A DNA stretch of 64,000 nucleotides from Chitinophaga barathri (lineage in GTDB: Bacteria; Bacteroidota; Bacteroidia; Chitinophagales; Chitinophagaceae). This document shows positions 17,888 to 28,300 of the stretch, in pieces. The position numbers and the translations under genes are program-made. The stretch covers positions 1 to 64,000 of the forward strand of contig NZ_RMBX01000007.1 in the NCBI RefSeq assembly GCF_003807585.1, written 5' to 3'. Below the pieces are notes generated by a model that was not told the origin of the DNA, searched no databases, and saw nothing but the letters and a program-made list of their open reading frames with translations. Within the stretch, counting starts at the first letter, position 1. The number at the start of each line of letters is the position of its first letter.

Positions 17888-18310
17888 ATGCGGATGAACC
17901 TTTTTACAAAATGGAACCTGGATGCGCTGGGGATCAGTGCGTCCCTGGCCTGCGCGGTGCACTGCGCGCTGCTGCCGTTGCTGATCACAGCTTTGCCTTT
18001 GCTGGGGCTGGAAATACTGGAGAACGACCGGCTGGAATACGGTCTGCTGGCAGTGTCTTTTGTGGTGGGGTATACCGCCCTGTTCCGCGGCTACTCGCGC
18101 CATCACCGGCACATCTGGCCGTTGGTGTGGTTCACGCTGGGTTTTGCGGGGCTGCTGGTTGGGCACTTCCTGGCGCCGGAAGGTTTTGAGCCTGCGATCA
18201 TTACCACCGGAGCTTTACTGATCATCGTGGCACATATGCTGAACTTAAGGGGGTGTAAAAGATGCCGCGTGAAACGGGAGGCTGATGCGGAAATGAAAGA
18301 CGCCGCCTGA
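17888..18310 (+). CDS. MerC-like membrane protein
   Basis: A 140-residue membrane protein with about four hydrophobic helices, matching the MerC domain of mercury-transport proteins. The first helix carries CAVHC (Cys20/Cys24 region: LACAVHCALLPLL), and the C-terminus has a basic CKRC motif. In Bacteroidota such genes commonly lie beside Zur and COG0523 genes, where zinc or another soft metal is a more likely cargo than mercury; no merA, merR or merT is present. The start could also be the second Met two codons on. Confidence 0.78.
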   Translation: MRMNLFTKWNLDALGISASLACAVHCALLPLLITALPLLGLEILENDRLEYGLLAVSFVVGYTALFRGYSRHHRHIWPLVWFTLGFAGLLVGHFLAPEGFEPAIITTGALLIIVAHMLNLRGCKRCRVKREADAEMKDAA

Positions 18311-18381
18311 AACATCTTTTCTCCGCCGTTCATACACTTTGATACGCAACATTATTATTAAAAACCTGATTGCTCCTGACT

Positions 18382-19611
18382 ATGCCCAATACGCTGCAAC
18401 TTACCCCCGCCATGTTCCGCAAATTCCCGCCCAAATTGCCGGTAACCGTACTCAGCGGTTTCCTCGGCGCGGGGAAAACCACTCTTCTCCAACATGTACT
18501 GCACAACCGTGAAAATCTCCGTGTAGCCGTTATCGTAAACGATATGAGCGAAGTGAACATCGATGCGCAAATGGTAAGGAACACCGGCGTACTCCATCAC
18601 ACGGAGGAAAAACTCGTTGAAATGAGCAACGGCTGTATTTGCTGCACCCTCCGCGAAGACCTGCTGCACGAAGTGCAGCGCCTCGCCGAGGAACGCAGAT
18701 TCGATTACCTGCTGATAGAATCCAGTGGCATCTCCGAACCTTTGCCCGTCGCACAAACCTTTACCTACAAAGACGAAAACCTCGGCATTGACCTTGGCGC
18801 ATTTAGCACGCTGGATACGCTGGTGACCGTGGTGGACGCCTTCAACTTCCAGCGGCATTACAGCAGCCGCCAGTTGCTGCAGGACGAAGGGCTTACCGGC
18901 GACGGGGCGGATCAGCGAAGCATCGTGAACCTCCTCACGGACCAGGTGGAATTTGCCAACGTGATCATTCTCAACAAATGCGATCTCGTAAGCGCGGCGG
19001 AACGGAACACGCTCAAAACGATCCTCCGTAAACTGAATGCGGAAGCCCGCATCCTGGAGGCTGAGCAGGGGAATGTACCGCTGGGAGAGATCCTCCACAC
19101 CAAAATGTTCGACTTCGAAAAAACGTCCCAAAGCGCCGGCTGGATAGCCGAACTGGAAAAAGAACACACCCCTGAAACGGAAGAATACGGCATCTCATCC
19201 TTTGTATACCGCAGCCGCGCGCCCTTTCACCCGGCCCGGTTCTGGCATTTCATTCAGCAGGAATGGCCCGCGCGGGTGCTCCGCTCCAAAGGCCTCTGCT
19301 GGATAGCCAGCCGGCCTGATGTGGCGATCAACTGGAGCCAGGCCGGCGCTTCGCTGATGGCGGACCGCGCCGGGGTATGGTGGTGCAGCATCCCCAAAGA
19401 AAAATGGGAGCTGGATCAAACCAGCGCCCGGCTGATCCGGGACAGGTGGCACCCGCTGTATGCAGACCGGTACAATGAATTGGTGATCATCGGCCAGGAT
19501 ATAGACCGGCAGGTAATTACAGCCGCACTCAACGCCTGTCTTTGTAATGATGCCGAAGTGAACGAATGGCTGGACGGAGCGGTCTTTGAAGATCCGTTCC
19601 CTATTCTATAA
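18382..19611 (+). CDS. COG0523 (CobW/ZNG1-type) metallochaperone GTPase
   Basis: A 409-residue G3E-family GTPase. The P-loop GFLGAGKTT is at 26-34, the metal-binding GCICC at 84-88 (CxCC), the [11 protein letters not shown] switch region next, and NKCD as the guanine-specificity motif. A CobW_C domain forms the last 110 or so residues. Members next to Zur insert zinc into client proteins under zinc starvation (ZigA/ZagA/ZNG1). The ATG at 18382 is preferred to the in-frame TTG at 18370. It follows the merC-like gene by 71 bases and precedes the TonB receptor, supporting a zinc-scarcity function. Confidence 0.92.
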   Translation: MPNTLQLTPAMFRKFPPKLPVTVLSGFLGAGKTTLLQHVLHNRENLRVAVIVNDMSEVNIDAQMVRNTGVLHHTEEKLVEMSNGCICCTLREDLLHEVQRLAEERRFDYLLIESSGISEPLPVAQTFTYKDENLGIDLGAFSTLDTLVTVVDAFNFQRHYSSRQLLQDEGLTGDGADQRSIVNLLTDQVEFANVIILNKCDLVSAAERNTLKTILRKLNAEARILEAEQGNVPLGEILHTKMFDFEKTSQSAGWIAELEKEHTPETEEYGISSFVYRSRAPFHPARFWHFIQQEWPARVLRSKGLCWIASRPDVAINWSQAGASLMADRAGVWWCSIPKEKWELDQTSARLIRDRWHPLYADRYNELVIIGQDIDRQVITAALNACLCNDAEVNEWLDGAVFEDPFPIL

Positions 19612-19627
19612 TTTAGTCTGGCCTAAA
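19612..19627. promoter_or_regulatory. Candidate operator before TonB receptor gene
   Basis: TTTAGTCTGGCCTAAA is a 5-6-5 palindrome, reminiscent of DtxR/MntR-type half-sites. It lies directly after the GTPase stop and about 32 bases upstream of the -7 box of the receptor gene. One copy only, so support is weak. Confidence 0.3.
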
Positions 19628-19658
19628 AATAAATTTAGATTGCTATTTAATTAGATTT

Positions 19659-19666
19659 TAAATTTG
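19659..19666 (+). promoter_or_regulatory. Candidate -7 box of TonB receptor gene
   Basis: TAAATTTG matches TAnnTTTG and lies 18 bases before the ATG. TTG at 19640-19642 is 16 bases upstream, slightly short of the usual spacing. Confidence 0.5.
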
Positions 19667-19683
19667 TCTCATAAAATACAATC

Positions 19684-21936
19684 ATGATCCCCAGAATTTT
19701 ACTAAACCTGACTATATGTTTGTTCCTCACACCGGCCCTGGACGCGGATGCGCAGGGCCGGTTAAAAGGGACCGTAACCACCGGGGAGCAACCTGTGCCT
19801 TTTGCTTCAGTAGGGTTTAAAGACCTTAAAACCGGCATTGTTACAGACGAAAGCGGCACATTTGACCTGAAAAACGTGCCCCCGGGAAAACGCATTTTGC
19901 AGGTAAGCGCCGTCGGGTATGTTACTTCCGTGCAGACGGTAACCGTCAAACCGGCGGGTATCACCACTTTTAATGTCACTTTGCAGCCAACTTCATCCAA
20001 CCTGAATGAAGTGGTAGTGAGCGGCACCTTACGCCCGGTGACTAAAATGGAAAGTCCTGTGCCGGTGGAGGTCTATTCTCCCGTGTTCTTCAAGAAAAAC
20101 CCTACCCCCAGCATCTTCGACGCCCTGCAGAACGTGAACGGCGTGAGGCCGCAGCTCAACTGTAACGTCTGCAATACCGGGGACATTCACATCAACGGTC
20201 TCGAAGGCCCTTACACCATGGTGTTGATAGATGGGATGCCCATCGTGAGCGCACTTTCAACTGTGTACGGTCTTTCCGGGATACCTAACAGCCTGGTGGA
20301 CAGGGTGGAGATCGTGAAAGGCCCGGCATCCACGCTGTACGGCTCCGAAGCGGTGGCGGGCCTCATCAATATCATTACCAAATCGCCTTCTACCGCTCCG
20401 AAATTCACCGCGGACGTGATGGCCACCAGCTGGCAGGAATACAGCGCGGACCTTGGCTGGCGCTTTAATGCCGGCACCAGGGCGCAATCCCTGCTGGGTG
20501 TGAATTACTTTAATTACCAACACCCGATCGATAATAACGGGGACGGCTTTACGGACGTTACCTTACAACATCGCGTGTCCGTATTCAATAAATGGAACTT
20601 CAACCGGAAAGATGACCGGGTGGCTACCATTGCCGCAAGGTATTTTTATGAAGACCGCTGGGGCGGGCAGACCCAATGGAACAAAACGTGGCGCGGAACG
20701 GACAGCGTTTACGGGGAAAGTATTTTCACCAGCCGCATTGAAGTGCTGGGCCAGTACCAGCTTCCCATGAAAGAACATGTCATGTTCCAGACCTCTTTTA
20801 ATTACCACGACCAGAACTCTGTATATGGGGCAATGGCATTCCTGGCCAAGCAGAGCATTGCCTTCGCGCAGCTCACCTGGGACAAACAGGTGGGGAAACA
20901 CAACCTGCTGGCCGGCCTCCCTTTCAGGTATACGTTTTATGACGACAATACCGTGGCCACCGCCAGCAAGGAAGAAAACAAACCGGACAAAACTTTCCTG
21001 CCCGGCGTGTTCGTGCAGGATGAAATAAAACTGGCTACGGGGCATAACCTGCTGCTGGGCATGCGGTACGACTACAATTCCGTGCATGGTAACATCGTAA
21101 CCCCGAGGCTGGCCTACAAATGGGCGCCGAACTACCGTAATGTGCTACGGCTCAACGCGGGAACGGGTTACAGGGTAGTGTCCCTGTTTACGGAAGATCA
21201 TGCGGCGCTGAGCGGCGCCCGTACCGTGGTGGTACAATCCGAGCTGAAACCTGAGCGCAGCTGGAACGCGAACCTGAACTACACCAAAAAGATCCCGCTG
21301 AACAACGCTTTCCTGAACCTCGATGCGACGCTCTTTTATACCTATTTCACCAACCGCATCATGCCCGATTATTCAAAGCCTGATACCATATTATATGACA
21401 ACCTTCATGGCAATGCCATTTCAAAAGGCTTCAGCCTCAACGCCGATGTGATGTTCGCCTTCCCGCTGAAGGTGATAGCGGGGGTTACCTTGATGGATGT
21501 GTATGAAAAAGAAGGCGGTGTGAAGACCCGGCAGATGCTGACCGAACGTTTTTCCGGCACCTGGTCCATTTCGTATGCCTTTAACCGTATAGGCCTGACG
21601 CTGGATTATACCGGTAATATATATGGCCCCATGCTGCTGCCGCTGCAACCTAATGACCCGCGCCCGGGGAAATCGCCGGTATGGAGTATCCAGAACATCC
21701 AGGCGACAAAAAAACTGGGGAAGGAGTGGGAGCTGTACGCAGGGGTGAAGAACCTGCTGAATTTCCTTCCGCCTAAAAATTCCATCGCCCATTCCCACGA
21801 CCCCTTCGACAAACGGACAGGGTACAACGCGGATGGTTCGGTGGACCCCTACAACCTCCTCTTCGACCCGACCTATGTATTTGCCCCGAACCAGGGGATC
21901 AGGGGATTTTTAGGGTTGAGGTTTACCAAACAATAG
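19684..21936 (+). CDS. TonB-dependent outer-membrane receptor
   Basis: A 750-residue TonB-dependent transporter. Signal peptide (about 1-24), then a carboxypeptidase-regulatory-like domain (about 26-102). The plug (about 120-235) carries NCNVCNTGDIHINGLEGPYT (Cys160/Cys163) and VEIVKGPASTLYGSEAVAGLINI. A 22-strand barrel ends in GFLGLRFTKQ. The CxxC in the plug is a trait of one Bacteroidota receptor group and could contact a metal. Following the zinc-type GTPase, it is a candidate outer-membrane zinc or metallophore receptor. The substrate is inferred from neighbours only. A long hairpin ends the unit. Confidence 0.93.
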   Translation: MIPRILLNLTICLFLTPALDADAQGRLKGTVTTGEQPVPFASVGFKDLKTGIVTDESGTFDLKNVPPGKRILQVSAVGYVTSVQTVTVKPAGITTFNVTLQPTSSNLNEVVVSGTLRPVTKMESPVPVEVYSPVFFKKNPTPSIFDALQNVNGVRPQLNCNVCNTGDIHINGLEGPYTMVLIDGMPIVSALSTVYGLSGIPNSLVDRVEIVKGPASTLYGSEAVAGLINIITKSPSTAPKFTADVMATSWQEYSADLGWRFNAGTRAQSLLGVNYFNYQHPIDNNGDGFTDVTLQHRVSVFNKWNFNRKDDRVATIAARYFYEDRWGGQTQWNKTWRGTDSVYGESIFTSRIEVLGQYQLPMKEHVMFQTSFNYHDQNSVYGAMAFLAKQSIAFAQLTWDKQVGKHNLLAGLPFRYTFYDDNTVATASKEENKPDKTFLPGVFVQDEIKLATGHNLLLGMRYDYNSVHGNIVTPRLAYKWAPNYRNVLRLNAGTGYRVVSLFTEDHAALSGARTVVVQSELKPERSWNANLNYTKKIPLNNAFLNLDATLFYTYFTNRIMPDYSKPDTILYDNLHGNAISKGFSLNADVMFAFPLKVIAGVTLMDVYEKEGGVKTRQMLTERFSGTWSISYAFNRIGLTLDYTGNIYGPMLLPLQPNDPRPGKSPVWSIQNIQATKKLGKEWELYAGVKNLLNFLPPKNSIAHSHDPFDKRTGYNADGSVDPYNLLFDPTYVFAPNQGIRGFLGLRFTKQ

Positions 21937-21952
21937 TCTGAAAGCCAGGTTC

Positions 21953-22002
21953 AACAGAAGGTGCGGCGCCATGATTTTAGTGGCGGTTGCACCTTTTCTG
22001 TT
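21953..22002 (+). terminator. Long hairpin after TonB receptor gene
   Basis: AACAGAAGGTGC (21953-21964) pairs with the GCACCTTTTCTGTT arm (21989-22002) with a two-base bulge. An inner CGCCA..TGGCG stem adds to it. T-rich 3' arm; likely terminator. Confidence 0.65.
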
Positions 22003-22196
22003 AATAAGAAAAGTGAAAAGTGAAAGGCCCGCCCATGGCGGATACCTATAAAATGCATATAGCGTAACTATATGATTGATATAGGGTTTGCGGAGATGAG
22101 GCGGACTTGATGCGGAGTTGATCCGGAGGGCGCGCGGCGCTGCCCCTTAGAATGGGTTGAAAAACAGCTGGTTATGTTATTTGTGTAAAAACGCTA

Positions 22197-22862
22197 TTAA
22201 AGCGCAAGGCCCACTTTTATGCCTAAATGTACGCTCGGGAGGATGTTCCAGAGGTCATTTTGTTCGGTGGTAATGGAGGTGCCGTTGATGGAGTGCTGGG
22301 TGTATTTATATTGTTTCCCGCGGAGGCCGATACCGAGGTAAGGGTCAAGGATGAACTTGTCTCTTTTGATCTGGCGGCCGAGGAGGAACTGGATACCGTA
22401 GACGTGTTTGTCCGCGCTGTTCACATACAGGCTATTTTCAAAATTCACGTCTTCATCCGGGTAAAAGACCCTTTTATAAAAAAGAACGGGTTGGAAATAA
22501 GTGCCTTGTGCGTTGAAAGCGGACTGCCGGCGGATGAGATACCATTTCAGGCCGGCCCTTATGCCGAGGCCCCGGCCTTCCACAAATTGTTCCGTGCTGA
22601 TCCCCGGTTTTCGCTGGCCAACGTCTACGCGTTTGAAGAAAACGAAGTCCGGGTAATCCGTATAAATGCCGATAACGCCCAGTTCGAGGCTCAGTTTTTC
22701 CGAGAGGTCCTGCTCGATGTAAATATCCAGTTCATTAATAATGGTGGTAGGATTTACTTTCAGGTAGGTCCTTTTACGAAAGGGCGCTTCCTGGGATTGC
22801 TGGGCATGAACAGATAAGCCGGTAAGTACAGACAGGAGAAAAATGGGTAGTATTCTTTTCAT
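22197..22862 (-). CDS. Hypothetical outer-membrane protein
   Basis: A 221-residue exported protein. A signal peptide (MKRILPIFLLSVLTGLSVHAQ) fixes the start at 22862; an upstream in-frame start would overlap purN. The mature part has repeated amphipathic strands (TYLKVNPTTIINELDIYIEQ, IRAGLKWYLIRR, GIQFLLGRQIKR, GIGLRGKQYKY) and ends in HLGIKVGLAL, consistent with a small eight-to-ten-strand barrel. It resembles DUF3575-type proteins, but this is not certain. It follows purN in the same direction and may be co-transcribed. Confidence 0.65.
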   Translation of the reverse strand: MKRILPIFLLSVLTGLSVHAQQSQEAPFRKRTYLKVNPTTIINELDIYIEQDLSEKLSLELGVIGIYTDYPDFVFFKRVDVGQRKPGISTEQFVEGRGLGIRAGLKWYLIRRQSAFNAQGTYFQPVLFYKRVFYPDEDVNFENSLYVNSADKHVYGIQFLLGRQIKRDKFILDPYLGIGLRGKQYKYTQHSINGTSITTEQNDLWNILPSVHLGIKVGLAL

Positions 22863-22920
22863 ACAGCGGTAGGTTGAAGCTGCTAAGGCGGACAGTTTTT
22901 CCATCAACAGCCATTTACAA

Positions 22921-23484
22921 TTATGACAATAATCGTTCCACAATCAGGGGGAACCAGCGGTGTTCCAGTGCCTGTACCTTCTTTGCGAGGGTTTCGGGCG
23001 TATCGTCCGGTGTGATGGTACAACGTTCCTGGAGGATCACGCCGCCGTCATCATATTTTTCATTGACAAAATGAATGGTGATGCCGCTTTCCGCATCGCC
23101 GGCGGCCAGTACGGCTTCGTGTACAAAGTGTCCGTACATGCCTTTGCCTCCGTATTTGGGCAGGAGGGCGGGATGTATATTAATGATCCGTTCGGGGAAT
23201 GCCTGTACGAGATTGGAAGGCACTTTCCAAAGGAAACCGGCCAGTACTACCAGGTCGATGTTATTTTCCTGCAACAGCTTTACATAAGTATCGCCCCGGA
23301 AGAACTGTTCCTTATCGATAAGCACGGCGGGGATCTTTTCCCGGGCGGCTATTTTAAATATACCTGCTTCCGCTTTGTTGGACACGATCAGCGATACCTT
23401 TGCGAGGGAGGAGCCCCTGAAGTGATCAATGATCTTCTGGGCGTTGGTGCCTGCCCCTGAAGCGAATATGGCGATGTTTTTCAA
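22921..23484 (-). CDS. purN: Phosphoribosylglycinamide formyltransferase
   Basis: A 187-residue 10-formyl-THF-dependent GAR transformylase of purine synthesis. N-terminal KNIAIFASGAGTNAQKIIDHF binds GAR phosphate. The catalytic Asn, His and Asp regions are visible in INIHPALLPKYGGKGMYG and VNEKYDDGGVILQE. The TTG at 23484 was chosen because it yields the expected MKNIAIF start and lies 22 bases after a good -7 box, while the longer in-frame version starting at 23508 would begin inside that box. Confidence 0.93.
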   Translation of the reverse strand: MKNIAIFASGAGTNAQKIIDHFRGSSLAKVSLIVSNKAEAGIFKIAAREKIPAVLIDKEQFFRGDTYVKLLQENNIDLVVLAGFLWKVPSNLVQAFPERIINIHPALLPKYGGKGMYGHFVHEAVLAAGDAESGITIHFVNEKYDDGGVILQERCTITPDDTPETLAKKVQALEHRWFPLIVERLLS

Positions 23485-23505
23485 GCTGGTCTGTTTAATG
23501 AGCTG

Positions 23506-23513
23506 CAAAAATA
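23506..23513 (-). promoter_or_regulatory. Candidate -7 box of purN
   Basis: Minus-strand TATTTTTG matches TAnnTTTG. Transcription would begin a few bases downstream, before the TTG start at 23484. Confidence 0.5.
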
Positions 23514-24013
23514 GGCAGATAAGAGTGTATGGATCAGCTCTTTTTTCATAAATTTAGGGAACGGGCTATCCTATTTGTGCACAAGTTGATGATAATCATC
23601 CGGTGTAATTGACTAAAATCAGGTGAACTCAACCTTTATTATTCTATCTTGTTAAGGATTGTTAGCTTCTTTCAAAGCAGGGCCTTCATTCAACAGGCAG
23701 GAACTTGATATTGACCGGCCGTTATTCCCTCATGCAAAAATAGTATCATAGAACTATGTCCGATCCCTTCAATAACGAAATATGATTTTTATCAGGAATT
23801 TATAATGGAGTTGGAAGGGCCTCCCTGTTACGCATGGTTACAATTAGCTACAGTTAAGCATTTCCGCAGATTCCGGTCTTGCGGGTTATAGATAAAATGT
23901 GCATCGAAAGCAAGGATAAAATTTTTTTCTTTGTTGGTAAATTGTCAACATTCTGTCTTATTTTTGCTGGCACTTTTAAAGAAACCTTAGGTCAAATCTA
24001 AACTAAATAGGCT
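23514..24013. other. Intergenic region before the respiratory cluster
   Basis: About 500 bases, AT-rich, no open frame supported. The right part holds the act operon promoter. Nothing else recognised. Confidence 0.55.
23934..23966 (+). promoter_or_regulatory. Candidate promoter of the act/cox cluster
   Basis: TTG at 23934-23936, a 22-base gap, then TATTTTTG at 23959-23966, matching TAnnTTTG. It lies 48 bases before the GTG start of actA and is the only good promoter seen before the 16-kb co-directional cluster. Confidence 0.5.
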
Positions 24014-25288
24014 GTGTATCGTCGTGTTTCCATTCGTTTGCGTAAGCAATTTGTGAGTGTTCTTATCCTATGCGCGGGACTGGTTAGTTCTTTTTCCGCA
24101 GCTCGGGCAGCAGATCCTGGTGCAGGTAAGGCGCTATTTCAGCAGAATTGTGCCTCTTGTCACAATGTTCACAAAAAATTGACCGGTCCTGCCCTTGCGG
24201 GTGTTGAAGACCGGTGGGCTGACAAGAAGCTGCTCCATTCGTGGATCCGCAACTCCGCGGCAGTTCTGAAGTCTGGCGACAAGTACGCCAACGACCTCTT
24301 TAATCAATATAACAAGCTGCCGATGACGAGCTTCCCCGCTCTCACGGATGCCAATATTGATGATATCCTGGCCTATGTCAGCGCTGAAGCCGCAAAACCT
24401 GTGGGTGGCGCTAAAGCAGCGGACGGCGCAACAGCGGGAGCTGATGGTAAAGAAGACGGCGGCAACAGCCTCCTTTTCGGCATTATCACCCTGATCCTCG
24501 CAATCGTTGCCGTTATCCTGATGCAGATCAACAGCAACCTGAACAAACTGGCTGCTGAGAAAGAAGGCCACGAGCGTATGGAGCCGGTTCCTTTCTACAA
24601 GAACAAGGCTTATATCGCACTCTGCATCGTTCTCCTCTTCGTAGTAGGCGGGTACTTCACCATCCAGGGCGCCATCGGCCTGGGCCGCCAGCAGGACTAC
24701 ATGCCGGAGCAACCCATCTTCTACTCCCACAAAGTGCATGCGGGCATCAACCAGATCAACTGTCTGTACTGCCACTCTTCCGCTGAGAAGAGCAAACATG
24801 CCATGATCCCTTCCGAAAACGTTTGTATGAACTGTCACAAGGCCATTACGGAATACACCGGGCCGGACCTGTTCACCGCGGAAGGTAAAAAAGTGAACGG
24901 TACCGCTGAGATCCAGAAATTGTACGATCACATCGGCTGGGATAAGGACGCACAGCGTTACACCAAACCCGCCACCCCGATCGAATGGACCAAGATCCAC
25001 AGCCTGCCCGATCACGTTTACTTCAACCACTCCCAGCACGTAAATGCCGGTAAAGTACAATGCCAGACCTGCCACGGCGAAATCCAGAATATGGATGAAG
25101 TGAAGCAGTTCGCGGACCTGAGCATGGGTTGGTGTGTGAACTGTCACAGGACTACCCAGGTACAGTTTGCCAGCAATAACTACTACAGCATCTTCGAAAA
25201 ATTACACAACGATATGAAGAGTGGAAAAGTGGACAGTGTAACTGTAGAAATGGTGGGTGGTACTGAATGTCAGAAATGCCACTATTAA
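24014..25288 (+). CDS. actA: Alternative complex III multihaem cytochrome c (ActA)
   Basis: A 424-residue membrane-bound c-type cytochrome, electron-transfer subunit of alternative complex III. Six CxxCH haem sites are visible: residues 46-50, 250-254, 271-275, 350-354, 374-378 and 419-423. The first sits in a mono-haem cytochrome c domain (about 34-126) after the signal peptide. The other five form the classical pentahaem ActA part. Two hydrophobic segments (about 153-171 and 201-219) lie between. Start is GTG at 24014. The extra N-terminal haem domain exceeds the usual five. First gene of the cluster. Confidence 0.92.
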   Translation: MYRRVSIRLRKQFVSVLILCAGLVSSFSAARAADPGAGKALFQQNCASCHNVHKKLTGPALAGVEDRWADKKLLHSWIRNSAAVLKSGDKYANDLFNQYNKLPMTSFPALTDANIDDILAYVSAEAAKPVGGAKAADGATAGADGKEDGGNSLLFGIITLILAIVAVILMQINSNLNKLAAEKEGHERMEPVPFYKNKAYIALCIVLLFVVGGYFTIQGAIGLGRQQDYMPEQPIFYSHKVHAGINQINCLYCHSSAEKSKHAMIPSENVCMNCHKAITEYTGPDLFTAEGKKVNGTAEIQKLYDHIGWDKDAQRYTKPATPIEWTKIHSLPDHVYFNHSQHVNAGKVQCQTCHGEIQNMDEVKQFADLSMGWCVNCHRTTQVQFASNNYYSIFEKLHNDMKSGKVDSVTVEMVGGTECQKCHY

Positions 25289-25348
25289 TAGCTATAAGAT
25301 CTAATAAGGAAGAGATTAATTTTTCAAATCGTAACTCGATATAATCAC

Positions 25349-28300
25349 ATGGAGCAAAAAAAGTATTGGAAAGGCTTGGAGGAGTTGCACAATACAACTG
25401 CGCATCAGGAAGTAGTGAAGAACGAATTCAGGGAAGACCTGCCGTTTGAAGAGAGTGACAGCTTTCTGGGAGCAACCACCCCCCGCCGGGATTTCCTGAA
25501 ATACCTGGGGTTCACCACCGCGGCCGCTACCATCGCCGCCAGCTGTGATATCCCTGTAAAGAAGGCTATCCCTTACGTGAACAAACCGCAGGACATTACG
25601 CCCGGCGTTCCCAACTATTATGCTTCTGCCTATACTGTAGACGGTGAGTACGTACCCCTGGTGGTAAAGACCCGTGAGGGCCGCCCCATCAAAGTAGAAG
25701 GTAACGAAATGTCATCCATCACCGGCGGATCCACCACTGCACGCGTGCAGGGTTCCGTACTGGCGCTGTATGACGTGGCCCGTCTCCGTTATCCCGGTAT
25801 CAATAATGGTCCTGATAAAACAAAACTGGAAGAGCGCATCAAGGAACTGACCTTTGCGGAGCTCGACAAACAGGTAGCCGCCGCCATCGCCGGTAAACCG
25901 GTTGTACTGCTTTCTTCTACTCTTCTCAGCCCTACCACTAAAAAACTGATCGGCGAATTCCTGGCGAAATACCCCGGAAGCCGTCATGTTACATACGACG
26001 CGGTGTCTTACTCCGGTATGCTGCTTGCGAACGAAGCATCTTACGGTAAAAGAGCCCTGCCGACCTATCATTTCGAGAACGCGAAAGTAATTGTAAGCCT
26101 CGGCGCCGATTTCCTCGGTACCTGGCTGAACCCTTCCGAATACTCCCGCCAGTACGGTGCCACCCGTAAGATCAACGCGAAGAATCCGGAAATGAGCAAA
26201 CATTTCCATTTCGAAAGCATGATGAGCCTCACCGGCGCGAATGCTGACGAAAGGTTCACCCACCGCCCCTCCGAAGCCGGCGTAGTAGCACAGGCTTTGC
26301 TGGCAGCGCTGGGCGGCGGCGTTTCCGCTCCCGTTATCGCGGACGCACGCCTGAAAGAAGGTATCGCCAAAGCGGCGAAAGCCATCCAGGCAAACCCCGG
26401 TAAAACACTGGTGGTGTCCGGCAGCAACGACCAAAATGTTCAGACCCTCGTAAACGCCATCAATAACCTCGCAGGTGCAAACGGTGCTACCATCGACTGG
26501 GCAGTGACCGCGAACTACCGCCAGGGCATTGACGCCGATATGGTACAGCTGGTGAATGACATGAACGCAGGCAGCGTAGGTGCGCTCCTCGTTTACGGCG
26601 TAAACCCCGCTTACGATTATTTTGACGCAGAGAAATTTAAAGCAGGTATCAAAAAAGTAGGCGTGGCAGTGTCCTTCAACGACCGCTACGACGAAACCAC
26701 CGAGCTTTGCAAATACATCGTGCCTGACCATCACTACCTCGAAAGCTGGGGTGATGCGGAAGGCCGCACCGGTTATTTCGCGTTCGTGCAACCCACTATC
26801 GCACCGCTGTTCAAAACCCGCGCTTTCCAGTCTTCACTCCTTACCTGGAGCGGCAACGCCACTGCATGGGAAGATTACCTGAAGAACGAATGGATCGCGA
26901 AGCTGGGCTCACAGGAAGCATGGGATAAAACCCTGCAGGACGGTGTAATTGAACCGGCGGCTGGCGCGGCTCTGGCTGGCGCTTCTTTCACCGGCGACGT
27001 TGCTTCCGCTTCCGCCAGGATCGCCGCTCCGAAAACAAGCGGTTTTGAACTGGCACTGTACGAAAAAGTAGCGATCGGTAACGGTAAAGAGGCGAACAAC
27101 CCCTGGCTGCAGGAAATGCCCGACCCGATCACCCGTTCTACATGGGACAACTACGCCTGTGTATCCAATAAAGTAGCTAAAACCTTCAAAACCGAACTGG
27201 GCGACGATTACGAGATCAACGCCGAGAAACAGGTACTGAAGATCACCGCAAAAGGCAAAACCGTTGAACTGCCCCTGCTGATCGTACCCGGTATCCACCC
27301 CGAGACTATCGCCATCGCAGTAGGTTACGGCCGCGGTAAAAAACAATATATCGGTAAAGCTGCCGGCGAAGTAGGTAAAAACGCCTATCCCTTCGTATCC
27401 TTCAACGGCACCACTTTCGATTACTTTGCACCAGAAGCCAAGGTGGAAGCCACCGGCTCTACATACGAGATCGGCCTGACCCAGACGCATAACAGCTACG
27501 AAGGCCGCCCGATCGTGAAAGAAACCACCCTGGAAGAGTTCATCAAGAACCCGAAAGAGGTGAACCACGACCGTGAGCACCTGGCTCAGTATGGTGCTGA
27601 CTTCCGTAACGACGCCACCCTGTACACCGGCGGTACCAAGTTTGAATACCCCGGCATCAAATGGGGCATGAGCATCGACCTGAACACCTGTTTTGGTTGC
27701 GGCGCCTGCGTGGTGGCTTGTACAGCTGAAAACAACGTATCCGTAGTAGGTAAAGAACAGGTGATCAAAGCGCACGAGATGCACTGGCTGCGCATTGACC
27801 GTTACTTCAGCGGCGACGAGAACAACCCCGAGGTTGTATTCCAGCCGATGCTGTGCCAGCACTGCGACAATGCTCCCTGTGAGAACGTTTGCCCGGTAGC
27901 TGCTACCAACCACTCTTCCGAAGGTATTAACCAGATGGCTTATAACCGTTGTATCGGTACCCGCTATTGCGCAAACAACTGCCCGTATAAAGTTCGTCGC
28001 TTCAACTGGAGAGACTGGAACGGTGCGGACAGCTTTGAAGGCAACCTGCTGGACACCGCCGATATGAACGATGCGCTCACCCGCATGGTGCTGAACCCTG
28101 ACGTGGTAGTGCGCAGCCGCGGTACAATGGAGAAATGTTCTTTCTGCGTACAGCGTTTACAGGATGCAAAACTGACCGCGAAAAAAGCAGGCCGCCCGAT
28201 GAAAGACGGCGAAGCGCGTACCGCCTGCCAGCAGGCTTGCGCTACCGATGCGATCGTGTTCGGCAACATCAACGATAAAGAAAGCCGCATTTACAAGGTT

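Noticed and set aside
17888..18310. Mercury-resistance operon
   Set aside because: Only a MerC-like protein is present; merA, merR, merT and merP are missing and neighbours point to zinc.
24134..25147. Long open frame antisense to actA (337 codons)
   Set aside because: It overlies a complete haem protein on the other strand, and its protein shows no domain; it is a shadow of the codon usage of actA.
25712..26791. Long antisense frame inside actB
   Set aside because: Same reason: the actB frame has clear domains over its full length, the antisense one none.
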